Origin: Cokeromyces recurvatus
Taxonomy: Eukaryota > Mucoromycota > Mucoromycetes > Mucorales > Mucoraceae
Assembly: GCF_025118155.1 (NCBI RefSeq)
Contig: NW_026251387.1
Coordinates: 1,829,501 to 1,893,500 of the forward strand
Reading direction: 5' to 3'
Length of the DNA stretch: 64,000 nt
Program-made: the position numbers and the translations under genes
Shown: positions 22,561 to 34,743 of the stretch, in pieces
How the letters are laid out: each line of letters starts with the position of its first letter
Position numbering within the stretch: the stretch's first letter is position 1
The notes under the pieces: model-generated
The model's input: the letters and a program-made list of their open reading frames with translations, nothing else
Databases searched by the model: none
What the model was told of the DNA's origin: nothing

Positions 22561-23159
22561 AAAATAAGAGAAAGGGGATGTTATTTAAGTTTTCATTCTG
22601 TAGAATCGGTAGATAAAAAAGATATAAAAAAAACAAAAACAGTGGGTTAATCCAGATGCCTGTGTGAGTGTTTATTCAATGTAAACTGACTGAAGAACTT
22701 TATTGATCCAAGATGATCTCCTTTTACATACATTTATCGTTATTTGTTACTTGTATTAATATAATCATATGAAATTGTCGGTTTTCTGATCCACTGGTAC
22801 CTGGACTACATACGGAGCCCAATATTACAGAGTATAAATAATGATTGTAATCAAGATCTGGTGGCTCTAAGTCTTTCTTTCTTACGAATAATAAAAACCC
22901 TACATTCTACGTATCCTAATCACTTTACTTGGCTCTATTGTTTCAAAAACGATAGTTCACTCACTCCATCAAACTTACAGAAATGCTCCTTATTGTCCTA
23001 AGTAATTCGAATCTGGGATATTCTCCATGAGGATTGTTCGTTCCGGGATCATTCAAGTTAGGTGGATCATTTCCTAATCTGGATGATCATCATAGTAGTC
23101 TAATAATCTATTAGTGGCCTTTCTTGTTAAACGAACAAGATTATAGCTTCTTGTTTATA

Positions 23160-23331
23160 CATTCGCCCAAAAACTAAGCGTGTTTCAATATATCCTACTT
23201 TCATGTTGATGTCCCACTTTTGTATCAGTGTCCCACTTTCATATTGGTGTCTCATTTTCGCATTGGTGTTCCAATCCAATTTTGAAACGACCAATTTTTT
23301 TCTCATTGGCCCGACCTAGTTTCTTTGACTG
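23160..23331. repeat. right terminal inverted repeat with 19-bp subrepeats
   Basis: Reverse complement of the left repeat, but longer. Positions 23191-23283 are about five degenerate 19-bp units related to GTGTCCCACTTTCATATTG. The outermost 27 bp match the left end with two differences. Confidence 0.85.
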
Positions 23332-23451
23332 TAATTTTTCAAAATAATAATTATATGTGAAACTTGCCCTTTTTTTTTTTTTTTTTTTTTCTCCCTCTCT
23401 CTTTCTCGTCCTTCTTTTTTTGAATTATTCCATCTGTCATTTTTTTTAGAC

Positions 23452-26400
23452 ATGATGGGAATTAAAAAAATAATTATAATCTTATGCCTATTATTAGCAA
23501 CTTTTTGCTTGACATTAGGCATTAACAAAAACTATGTTATTCTAATCTTTGTAATTCCTTTTGCTAGTCTTTGCTCTTTATTAGCTCTTAACACAGCCGT
23601 ACTTTATATTTATCTAAAATATTTTGTTTCTCCGCAAGTTAATCATCGTAATAAACAAAAATCAATAGCAACAGAACACTTTAAACCATTACGATTAACT
23701 TCTCACTTTAGTCGGTCTTTGTTTCAAAAAACACAGCAATCAGATAATGAAGAAATAAAGATATCTTTAACAAAGGATGATCCAGCTATAAATACAGTAT
23801 TTAATTTATTATTAAAGTATGTTCTACGTGATTTCATTCAATCTTGGTATGTGAAAATTACAAATAATCCCGATGAGCAATCGTTTCCTGCATCTGCTGA
23901 AAATATCATACGAACAGCTGCTATCAATCTTTCTAATCGGCTTCAACAAACTGACCTATTACAGTTATTGGTAACTAAGCTTATTCCGCGCATTACGTCG
24001 CACATTTCTGATTTCAAGAAAGCAGAAATTGCTTTAAGAGGTAAATCGCTTGAGCGATCCGTGACACAGTCAGATGAGCTTGATCTTCTTTTAGCTTCAC
24101 GATTCCGCTCGTCATCATCGTCATCGTCATCATCAGGTAATAAGGGAGAAATTGGGCTTCATAAGGCTTTAACAAGCGTTGCTGTAACAACAACAAAGCC
24201 AACCGAAATCGTTTACCTTCGACAATTGATTGACCGTATCTTGCCTTTTTTAATTGATGCTAAAGATATTGATAGCGGTCCTGTTAGAATAATCATACGG
24301 GAAATTATCTCAAATTTGGTTTTACAGCCTGTCATGGATATGCTGGCAGATCCAGATTTTTGGTGTCAAATGATAGATAATTATGTAAGTATATTCTAGT
24401 CGGAAGGTAATATATACATATATTTTATATTTATTTATTTATTATTATTTTTTCAAGTTAGGAAAAGCCATTATAGAACAGGAAATGGTTCAACAATTAC
24501 GTGAAGTATTAGATCGACATTCAACTACGCATGAAGGAATTGATCCGGAAGATGTTATGGATGATATATTTCAAAATAACTATTCAAGTAAAAAGGAAAT
24601 AGACAAAAAGTCATTATCGACCATACAAAAGAGAGAAAATGATGGTAAAAAGAGGATAAAAATGGGTCCTCGAAGTCAACTTTCATCAGCTTATCTTGGT
24701 ACAGGCATTGTTGTTCATGTAGAGGAAAATAATGACCCCTTCGATGATAATGATGATAATGATAATGACAAGAATGAAGAAGATGAAGATGCTCTATTTA
24801 AAGACCCTACAGAAAATGTTTCAAATGATTATTTATCAATGTTTGGTAGTAATAAATTCTTTAAGCTGCCGTTATATGATAGCACTAATGCATATAATAC
24901 ACAATCACTTAAAAATAAGAGACAACATTCAATGCTCAACAGACGCTCTTTTCAAGATTTTTTACAAATGATACAGGAAGAAAAAAATTTATTAGATTTA
25001 AAAAGAGTTCGAAATGATATTATGACTCAAATAAGAAAAAAGAAAGCACAGATTGGTAAATGTGATAATAATAATGTACATGTATACATATATGTATATA
25101 TATATACTAATTTGCTTATTGGGGAAAAAAACTAGTTGATCGAGATCCTGAAGAAATTGTAGATGGTGAAAAAGTAGAGGATATTCTTCTTTATATCAAT
25201 CGCCTTAGTATCGCAAAGAAGCGAGTAGATAAAAGGATTAAAGCATTATTAGGCGATCAGTTTGATTTAGTAAAGTGCTATAAACTATATCTATTAATAA
25301 ATTTAGACTTACGCTTTATTACCAGAAAAACTCAACTTCTCAGTTGTTTGATGTAGGAAACAGCAATAGTAATGCTAATGCTAATAATACCAGGAAACAA
25401 GATACACATTATTATTCATTAGAAGATATACTGATGAATACATCTGGATTATCATATTTCATGGAGTTTTTGGAACGTCGAGGGGATATAATTAAGTTAC
25501 AATTTTGGTTAATCGTCGAAGGATTTAACAACACAGAAATAAAAACGATTGAAGAAAAAAAGACATTTTTAAAGGATGTAAAAATGGTTTATGAAATGTA
25601 TTTTACAGATGAAAGTAATGTAGCTACACAGCATCGACTTCTTTATCACGTTGCAAAACCATTAGTAACAGATTTAAGAAATGCAATTCGATTAGCTGAA
25701 AATTCATTAACGACAAAGGTGAAAAATAATGAAATGGATAGTGTAACTTTTGGAAATTATATACGTGAATTACATTTATGCTTATGTCGTATTCAGCAAC
25801 AAACTTTTTGGGAAATTGAAAAGGAACATTTTCCTTATTTTAAACGATCCGATCTTTATTTCAAATTTTTATCTTCTGCTCCTCCACCTACTAATGATGA
25901 TGTGGATACATATCGAGTAAGACGAAGTTTAGATGAAACAACTTTATATAAGAATGACCATAGCAATAATTTATCCACTACAGCTAAATTTTCTTTGTTA
26001 AATTCATCATCAACAACATCTATTTACCGTATTAATGCTCATAATCGTCCGGCTTCTATTCATGAAGCATCATTAACATCACCAGTTAAAGTACTTGCTA
26101 CACCTACATTATCTACCCCTTATCCATCAGCAATAGATTATCATCCTGTAGAAAATAGTCGATTAGTATCAGCGCATTTGAAAGCATCCTTATCAGCATA
26201 TAATGGGAAAACAAGAAGACATCAACGTGCTCTTTCGGATTCTTCTGCAAAAGCATCTTCTAATTCGAGATTTTTAACTTTCTCTAATATGTTTACTACT
26301 AATCGACTTTGGAATAATGTACCTGATGGACAACAACACTCTATTACAGATTATTCATCATCATCTGTACCTTCTTCTATTAAATCATTAGATATAACGA

Positions 26401-28254
26401 CTGAAGATGATGACGATGTTGATGATGATGACATAATAGTTAATGATAAAAGGGAGCTGCAGCAAACAAGGCTTGTTCAAAGTAACACAGTAGAGGCTGT
26501 TGAAGCAGAGTTAAGATCGATTTTAGATGGAAAGAATAATAGCAATATAAATGAGAAACTAGCTGAGTCAAAAAAACCTGTTATGGATACGGATGAAGAT
26601 ATTAAAGGAAAGCAGTCTAAATCAGTATATAAGCCCCAATCATTACCTAGCGCTGTTATATTCCCTCCATCGATATCATCCTCACCACCTGTCTTGAAGC
26701 CTTCATTATCATCATCTACACTTTTATTACGCGGCTCTAAGGGTACAAAATCAAGTACAGCTGTTCCTGTACAAAACATTTATACTTTACCCTCCTGGAC
26801 ATCTTCAGGTGGCATTAAAACGATTTCAGAGATCGAACATAACACACTTGAATTTACTATGCCACCATCTACTCTAGATAACGAAAGTGAAGAAAGTATT
26901 CGTAGTAATAATTTTAATCCTAATGATAGTAATAAAGATAAAAAGAAGTTATCAGTCAAAAATGAAGTGAATATAACCAATAATGAAAGAAAAAAAAGTA
27001 TATCATTGTCTAATATTGCTGAAGATGATGATTTAGATAGTAATGAAGAATCATTATCGTCAAATATAAGTAATAATGTACATTTTGCGCCTCCTGGTGA
27101 TCTCATGCTTGCGACAAAGATTCGACAACTTTCTGAAGAAATGGAAAAGCTGAAAGGACAAGAAGCAATTGTGGATGCTTTAATTTTGAAGGCTGAATCA
27201 CAAAACAAAGTTGAGGAACTTCGTATTCTAAAAAAGTCAAAAACAGTCTTTCGACAAGAACTTCAACAGATGCAATATCAAAAATTACAATATGAATTAC
27301 AAGAAATGGAAAATGTGTTGATTCCAAAACGATCTCAAATAAAAATAACTAATGCTACTATGGGAACAGATCAGCATGGTGATTTTGCTCTCTTATATGT
27401 GATTGAAATTCAGCAATTAGACATCAATAATAACTTTGCATCAGGCTGGATCGTAGCAAGAAGATATAGTGAATTCTTTAATTTACATCAACAGTTGAAA
27501 GAAAAGTATCCAAGATTAAAGATGATAGATTTTCCCGCAAAATGGCCCTCATTATTAAATAAATTACAGAAATCATTTGTAGAGGCACGAAGGATGAGTC
27601 TTGAACGGTACTTGAGAGCGTTGATAAAGGATCATGAAATTTGTCAAAGTCAAGAGTTAAGATCGTTCTTATCACAGCAAAGTAGCTTTATTTCATCTAC
27701 TGATAATAGAGCTGCGGAATGGCCATTGGTTGGAGACAAAACAACAACTTCTTCTAGTAATTCATCCCTGCAGTCGCTATTATTAGCATCATCATCATCA
27801 TCCCCTTCTGTCCAAAATCTTCAGAAATCGATAGCGTTGATAAACAATCACGACCCAGACTTATTATTGCAGAAGAAGCCATCAAAGGGATTTATGCGAC
27901 ATATCTATAAAACAGTCGCTGCAGGCATCGATGATATTCTTGTTGGACCTTCTATGTTAGATTTAATCACTCAACGTTTAGGAGAACAAGTAATGGAGTT
28001 TTCACATGAAAATAATAATAATCATCAGACAGGTTTTAATTACGGCAATAATTCGAAACAGATACCATCAACGACAGACTCTACAGCTACAACTAATTTG
28101 CCTGATTCACTTAAAACAGAAGGTATTACAAGATTTACAGAACCCCTTTGTGATTTATTTATTGAAATGTTTGAGCTGAAAGATAAAACGAATTGGTTAA
28201 GAAGACAAGCAGTTGTTATTATTATTCAGCAAATTTTAGAAGGAACTATTGAAA

Positions 28255-28296
<42 letters not shown>

Positions 28297-28757
28297 AGTG
28301 TATGAAAATAATAACATGTAGCCATGTATCTTAGAAAATTAAAGGAAACAGTAAAGCACCTCTCCTCATCGTCAATGATTGTATTTTATTTTAATAATAT
28401 CATAGATAATCTATGGCCTGATGGTGGGCCATTAAAATTTAAGGAACCAAGAAAATTAGAGGAAAAAATTCATACAAGAGAAGAAGCTAATCGAAAATTA
28501 TCTACATGGTTACCAGGTAACTAGTGTTTAGTGTAATATATATATATAATATTAAGTATAGTATTGATTTTATTTTAGATCTACTTGGTAATATGGTAGG
28601 TAGACAGAATGCACGAAAAGGTGCAAGAAGATTATTTACAGTTCTTCAGAACAAAAGATTAAACCAAGATTTAATATACACGCTACTGGATGAAATCATT
28701 TACGCTTTATTTCCTGAATTATCACCTATAGTTTCTGTAGATGAAAGCAAAAAATAA
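23452..28757 (+). CDS. MDM1: MDM1/SNX13-type PXA-RGS-PX-Nexin_C sorting nexin
   Basis: Six exons (23452-24384, 24458-25055, 25136-25269, 25326-28255, 28335-28516, 28579-28757) give 1651 residues, long for the family because of Ser/Asp/Asn-rich linkers. Order: two hydrophobic N-terminal segments (about 5-25 and 28-58), a PXA domain (about 110-330), an RGS domain (about 585-705, starting near YYSLEDILMNTSGLSYFMEF), a coiled coil, a PX domain (about 1228-1345, with WIVARRYSEFFNLHQQL and a basic PAKWPSLL loop) and a C-terminal Nexin_C domain (about 1470-1640). Mdm1 and SNX13/14/25 tether the ER to vacuole/lysosome and lipid droplets. Intron 4 starts GT followed by a 36-nt A run (28258-28293). The acceptor at 28334 is chosen because it alone keeps frame. 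Confidence 0.92.
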
Positions 28758-28929
28758 TTATTATGTATTCAAATTTTACTTTTTATGAATTAATCTATAT
28801 AATAGTATAAACAATAATATCTCTTAATTTCTTTTTAAATTGTGTATGTACATATTAGCTTTATAATAACAATAGTAATAGAAACACTTATTTAGCAAAA
28901 TAGATGATATACTTGTTAAATGGATCATA

Positions 28930-28971
<42 letters not shown>

Positions 28972-29641
28972 CATGATTAGGTTCTTTATTACTATTTCAA
29001 ATGATTATGCGATTATCAATTGGAAATGAATAAATTATATGTCAGGGCAAAGGAAAGTTAATAAGAGTGAACAATAGTTCTGAAGTTGGCTTTTTCATTT
29101 ATGATTTTATATGATAGACTATTTATATGAAAATAATAATAATAATAATAATAGAAAGTTCTAAGAGGTCAATTCAAAAGAAGCAATTGCTATTACAATT
29201 ATGTATTTTACATATCAACAACCCCTCTATGATAGTGAAATATGGTATATATATACTAGTAGGTTTTACTCTGTTTGCCTACTACATACTTCACAACTTC
29301 CATATGTGGCTATTTTACTTATTTTAAAATATATTTGAGAAGTTGACCATATATTTTTGTATATTTTATATCGTTGATATAGTTAAAGACTGTTTCTCTG
29401 AAATAAAAAATAAATAAAAAATTATACAGTCTTTATTTTTTTTCTGAATAATTAATCACAACTAATAACTAAGATAATATTAACTTAGTTCAATGAAATG
29501 ACTGTAACATATTTTGTAGTATGTCATTATACGTGCAACTGCTTATATCATGTAAAATTTTAAATGAATATCCTGATAGCAGTAAATAATTTGTAACAAT
29601 AGCAGACATAAAAAGAACATGAAACCAACCAACATAATTAT
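28758..29641. other. intergenic region, no gene recognised
   Basis: 3' flank of MDM1 and upstream flank of tRNA-Gln. It contains a 37-nt A run (28934-28970). Short ORFs exist but show no protein character. Confidence 0.55.
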
Positions 29642-29658
29642 CACGTGATAGTCACGTG
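29642..29658. promoter_or_regulatory. double CACGTG box upstream of tRNA-Gln
   Basis: CACGTG at 29642-29647 and again at 29653-29658, within TAGTCACGTGAC. The second box starts 62 bp before the tRNA. The same GATAGTCACGTGA string lies 64 bp before tRNA-Tyr. CACGTG is bound by bHLH factors such as Cbf1; a role in tRNA transcription is inference. Confidence 0.5.
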
Positions 29659-29714
29659 ACATGATATTTTAAACACAATACATATATTAAATTATGGTTT
29701 ACCAATCAAAACAG

Positions 29715-29786
29715 GGTTCCATGGTGTAATGGTTATCATATCGGTCTTTGAATCCGGTGATCCGAGTTCGATTCTCGGTGGGACCT
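29715..29786 (+). tRNA. tRNA-Gln (anticodon TTG)
   Basis: 72 nt with acceptor arm GGTTCCA paired to TGGGACC, an A box (TGGTGTAATGG), a B box (GAGTTCGATTC) and anticodon TTG at 29748-29750. No intron. The T-arm is CCGAG/CTCGG. A T6 run just after (29791-29796) can terminate Pol III. The anticodon stem has one T-T mismatch next to the loop by my folding. Confidence 0.92.
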
Positions 29787-30544
29787 TCGTTTTTTTAATT
29801 TTTCTATCGTAAGGTGCCTGTAGTACAATTAAGAAATGCAATGATTTATACAGATAGAGTTTCCTTTCGAACATGGACGTATACAAATAAAAAAAAAACT
29901 TCTAGGTTTATGTTTCAGTTTTGTCTCTATTATATATTTATTTTCTTTTGTTGTGCAATAATAGAATAACTACACAGCTAGAAGAGAGACCATTAAGTAA
30001 AGTATAATAATGTTATGTTTCTGAGTTAAATAAGTAGATCATAATATTATTATTTAAGAGATTTTATCTAGATTCCCTTGAAACTCTCGTGATCAACTTT
30101 GTTAAATAATATCAAAATATCTAACACTTCATTATCTATAACATATCTTATTTGGTTGTAACTAACACTTTTCTGATTCACATCTTATCTCAGACCTCCT
30201 TAACAATTCTTATAAATATAAGAAATATGCCAGTATGGATATATTCACAGAGGACATAATACACCCCTAGAGAACATCAGATAAGGCAAAATTATTTTGA
30301 TTCTATAAAATGGCATTAGCAAGTAAATTATATAACACTATTTAAGAAATGAGCGGCTAAAAGACCAAGGTATATAAAGTACCTCGTAATAACTTGTCTC
30401 TCTGACATTTTTTATTCTTTCAAAGTAATTTGAATAACAATAGAAATTAGTAGTATTTAATCAATTGAACATCCTAGCTTCTCATCTTGTCGATTTCTAG
30501 GTGTCCCTTTTTCTGCATTTTTTTTTAAAAAGAAAAGAAAAGAA
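29787..30544. other. gene-poor region with an LTR-like repeat copy
   Basis: Apart from the repeat at 30008-30218, listed separately, I see no gene. Positions 30505-30516 and neighbours are low complexity. Confidence 0.5.
30008..30218 (+). repeat. LTR-like dispersed repeat, copy A
   Basis: Shares long blocks with 36661-36868, for example CTAACACTTTTCTGATTCAC, ATCTTATC, CAGACCTC and TTAACAATTCTTATAAATA, in the same order and orientation. The left part is more diverged. The TATAAATA block looks like a TATA box, which together with repetition suggests a solo LTR fragment. Confidence 0.65.
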
Positions 30545-31105
30545 AAATATGTCATCTCACTTCTAAACGCATTATCCCGCAATATTTTGTACGATACAGT
30601 GAAGAAACTGTAATTAAACCGTATGATATAGTAAACTTCTAGATTCATCAAAAAATAGATTTTATGAATGACTGTATGTTTATTGATAAGGCCAGATTCA
30701 ATAGAGACATGCACCGCTCTTATAGTTGGTGTGAAATAGGAATATATTGCAAAATAAAAGGTACCAAACGTCTGTATCCTAGGCGCCATTTGCAAAGATG
30801 GTTTTATTGCTCTTTCACGAGAGGATAATATCACTACAGCAAAAACAAACTGATGATACGCTAGCTGTAAAAAAGAAAAGACACAACTAGTAATGACTTT
30901 TTGGAATTCATAAAGCATGTCCTTACTACATTTGCTGTAACTAATATGAATGATAAGCATCTAGTGCTTGATAACGCATCCATTTACAAGGCTAGCCTTG
31001 TTCGAGATTGGGCTGAACAATGAGAATATCAACTTCTCTTTTTATCCTTTATCCTATTTTTATGTTGGTTGTCTCATTTTCAATTTTCAAAATTGACATC
31101 CTAAC
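30545..31105 (+). pseudogene. Tc1/mariner-type (IS630-like DDE) transposase relic with right-end repeat
   Basis: On the plus strand the translation reads SKRIIPQYFVRYSEETVIKP, then a stop (TAG near 30641), IDKARFNRDMHRSYSW (first catalytic Asp region), a frameshift near 30765, NVCILGAICKDGFIALSRE, and later DFLEFIKHVLTTFAVTN followed by LVLDNASIYKASLVRDWAEQ (second Asp). After EYQLLFLS the expected PPYSPxLNPIE block with the third acidic residue is missing. Instead the sequence runs into TTATCCTATTTTTATGTTGG and TGTCTCATTTTC (31044-31082), which closely resembles the inner right repeat of the Fanzor element at 23189-23221. A dead, deleted DD34E-type transposon. An ORF on the opposite strand here is a shadow. 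Confidence 0.8.
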
Positions 31106-31596
31106 TTTTTTTTTTCTAAAGAGCTAGCTGTTTTCTTTTTTCATCGTGTTATCTTTTGTATAGTCTTTGAAACTCTATCTCTTTTTCTCTTTAAAGCCAT
31201 TATTACTTTCAGACTGATCAAAACATAAAGAGCCTTATTATTATGATCATCATAAAAAAGAGCTCAATTGCCATAGTATAGTAATAAGAAAGCTTACAGC
31301 CTAACTATTTAAAATGCATAAACTGCCAAGAATATTTTGTGCAATTGAAAAAAAAAAAGCATTCCACAACAAAGCTAAAAGGAAACATCTTGTAAAATAA
31401 AAATTCATAAACTCAAAATGAGAACTGCTGTATAAAATGACATTTTTTATATTATTGATAGCTTATCTACTCTTATTCTTTTAGGGAATGTACGAATATC
31501 ATACTCTTTCGTGTAACTGCATTTAACTAGTTTTGGTTTAATTACTTTACAAAAATGCTCAGCATATTCGCATGAATATTTATATAACTGACTTCT

Positions 31597-31665
<69 letters not shown>

Positions 31666-33916
31666 CTTGCTTACTTTCAAAGAAGATAGTAATGCTTTAC
31701 TACATTCAAATAAAAGGCAAAACTTATCTCTAAAGTATTAAAAAGAAAAAAAAAAAGACAAGTAGAAAGGTAGGAGAGAAGATTTAACGCAAAGTAAATT
31801 AAAAACGCCAAGATTAAACTTTAATAACTTCTCCTTCTTTTCGTTTATTTTTTTTTTCTCCTGAATTTTACTATAAAAAAAAAGTACATTTTTCGTTTTT
31901 TTTCCCTTTTTTTCTCTTTTCTTTTCTTTAGCTTTTTTTTTTAATTTTCCTATTCTTCTTTATTTTTACTTGAAACTATGGGTAGACATTGTCAGGGTTA
32001 TGAAGTGTGCTCAAGTCACATAGCTTGGCTTACTTGAGTTTGTAGAACTGTCCGTTTATAACATGGCTAAAGGAGAGGGCCTAGACTCTCTTTTGGTTAC
32101 TACATGCATATCCGCCTTCACCTTGGGTTATTGCAACCTTAGATAATTGATGGGACCTTATCGAATTTTGACTGCTCAAGTTTGATTTATTTCCAAAGGA
32201 GGAGGGAAATAAAAAGGATACTTGGGGTTGGAAATTGTAAACCTGTTCCTTTTTTAGGGAGATTAGCGTACTCTTTGTCTGCACCATTGAAAGGGCTTAT
32301 CTCAAGGTTTAGTTTTTCTGTTTTTCTTTTTGGAGGTTTTTCCTTCTTTTTATTTTTATCTAGTTGCTGTTTATAAAATAAAAATAGATAAGGATGCACA
32401 GCTTACGTTTCTGACCGCGGTTTTTTCATCTATTTATTTAGTTGAAGAATCCCAACTTGTATTTACTGTTAAGTCAAAAGTAGATGCTAGGGGTCAAAGA
32501 AGGGACATTCTCAGGTAAACAATAGTCAGGTCGTGCACTTTATATATCTGGATTCCTTCCACTTCGCCACGCTACAGGTCAGAATGTTTAGCCCGGCTTC
32601 CAGTGAAACTTACATCCAACTGTATTTTTTATTGGAGTAGGAAGTGAGGAATCCTATCTTTTTCTTCTAGCAAGGCTTGGGCCAGGTTGGACTTTGCCAA
32701 GTGTCTACTAGTTGAAATTGGACGTTTATCTTTCAAGTAGAAGTTTAGAGGGAGAAGAAAAAATTACAGCCCGTATCAATTTGTGTATGGGTTGTAATAT
32801 TATTTTTGGGATTAGATATGCTTTCACCTTCTCGTGGTTAATCCTGTTAGTATCAAGTCTCTTTTAAAGAGATTTGAGAACTAAGAAAAGCATCTTTTTT
32901 TATAATATTAACAAAAATGAAAAAAAAAAACAATTTAATAAAATCGTGTTCTACAATAAAGTTGCTTCTCTAATAGTATTTTATTATAACAAAAGTGGTG
33001 AAAGACTATTACAGCACAGTGTATAAATATTAAAAAGACTATTGTATATTTTCCCTAAGATTCCTTTCCTCTCAAGGTAAGTTCTGTATGGTTAAATAAA
33101 TTCAGCATCACTAGAATGTACATTGTCAGAATAAGACTAAAACTAGCCAACATTCATAATGAGCATTCATAATCTGATTGCTGTACAAAAGACTGTTCAT
33201 CTTTAGGGTATAACTTGAAGTTGTTTCAAGCCTTGTCATCTTTATTTTATCTGAAAACAAACTAACTTTGGTGATTTTTTTTCATAATTTTCTCCAAGGA
33301 AAATTTTCTTAGGGTATTCATTATTATTGAGTAGTTATATTTATAAGGACTGAAGAGAGGCTTGGCTGACTCGTCGAAAAGAAGTTGTTGCAATATCTCA
33401 GTCTTTGTAAAAGGAATCTTATTTTTTTTATCATAAAATTTCCATAAAGATAAATCCTTTACTCCTCCGTTTCGTATCTACGGATGGTATAATGACACTT
33501 AATACAAGAAACGTATTCTTGAAGCCTATCATGAAAACAAAAAAGGTTGTCGTTTGACATCACTTGTAAAACGTAACAACATGTTTTTGGAAAACAATAC
33601 TGTTAGATACAGTCTTTTAGTGCAATACTAATGAAAGCCATTATTGTTTTGATGTTCTTGTCTGTTATATATTGCTCTTGGATGAGCATTGATTTCATCA
33701 TAAAGAATATAAAGGGTAATTGGTCCTTCAGTAAATTTGTCTCATTACATGGATTATTTAGAGGAAAATCCACAAGATGTGAGCATACATTTAATAAGAA
33801 ACTACTGCCATCTTTTATTATGTACGATGCTTCTTGCTATTCGATGACTTCTTTTCATTATTTATATGCTGATGCACTCACTATTTATCGCTAACTTAAA
33901 CCCTTCTACAATGCTT

Positions 33917-33974
<58 letters not shown>

Positions 33975-34743
33975 CAAGGTAAATGATATGAATAAATGAA
34001 TACTGGTATAATAACGCATTATACAAAAATATTGTTTCAGAATAATTTTGCTTGCGTTGATATTAATTCACAGTGAATATTCCAGCTATTTCGTCTCTAA
34101 ATATAAAGAAAATGGAACAAGACTTGCCCTTAGTGACACGTTCAATTTTTTTTTATACATTAAACGGAAGAATTATTCGCACATTTTTTCAAAATATAAG
34201 AATGAAGAAAAGTAATGAATAAGTACACAATATCTTTAAAATATTGTAGTCATCTTAGTTAATTTTTAAAGAAAAATGATCTGATTGTAAAGGAGGAATA
34301 ATAATCATGATAGGGAAAAGACGCATATGTTTTTGTTTCTCTGATAAGATATTAGTCAATAGTTTACATAATCACTACTACATTACATTTTATCAAGAGA
34401 AATTAATTTCTTATATTTCCTATATTTTTTATGTTATAACTTCTCTACTTGTTTTTATACTTCTTAAAGTCAATTTGGAGCAAAAAGATATTTTATTATA
34501 CAAACAATAGTTGAAGAAGGCACAAGAATGTTAAAAGACGCGTAAGAAAAAAGATATTTATTTATTTTTATTTTCATTTTTATTTCATATATAAAAAAGT
34601 GAATCCCCAATTCGTCAACAGTAAAAATAATATTTACTGCAGTCCAAAGGTGGCCGCGTGGAGGCTAGGATTCGTTGCACCTTCTTTGTTCTTGTATTTT
34701 TTATTTTTACTAGGAGGTTAGAAAAACCATAGCGATCACAATA
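31106..34743. other. 3.6-kb gene-poor region
   Basis: No intact gene recognised. It contains T runs of 62 nt (31599-31660) and 55 nt (33920-33974), a less AT-rich block at 31980-32870 listed separately, and short open stretches. One of these, near 33510-33585, reads KKRILEAYHENKKGCRLTSL in the plus strand and might be a remnant of a mobile-element protein. Confidence 0.5.
31980..32870. other. unassigned GC-richer block, possible retroelement remnant
   Basis: Base composition is clearly less AT-rich than the flanks, and there are no long homopolymers between 32000 and 32320. Near 32766 the plus strand reads NYSPYQFVYGL before a stop, similar to the SPYxLVYG motif at the end of Ty3/Gypsy integrase cores. 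CTCAAGT...ACTTGAG at 32010-32038 is a small inverted repeat. Nothing else is recognisable, so the assignment is weak. Confidence 0.25.

Larger units (their letters stand above)
21038..23331. mobile_element. Tc1/mariner-like inverted-repeat element carrying a Fanzor gene
   Basis: Both ends read TA|CAGTC[G/A]AAGAAACTAGGT (left from 21038; right as reverse complement from 23331), matching over the first 27 bp with two differences. The flanks are TA at 21036-21037 and 23332-23333, the target duplication expected of Tc1/mariner insertion. The inverted repeats continue inward to a shared TTTTTGGGCGAATG (left end 21130, right 23160) and contain 19-bp subrepeats, two on the left and about five on the right, so the right repeat is longer (172 against 93 bp). 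Inside is no transposase, only the broken Fanzor gene on the minus strand. Fanzors riding in Mariner-type and other eukaryotic transposons are known; this copy looks non-autonomous. Confidence 0.85.

Noticed and set aside
26477..27675. Several 65-142-codon minus-strand ORFs inside MDM1
   Set aside because: Ser/Leu-rich antisense shadows of the long exon.
30457..30960. 167-codon ORF on the minus strand
   Set aside because: It is the antisense of the transposase relic; the plus strand shows recognisable catalytic blocks, the minus strand translation resembles nothing.
31447..31680. ORF with a long polylysine stretch
   Set aside because: It is just the 62-nt T run read on the other strand.
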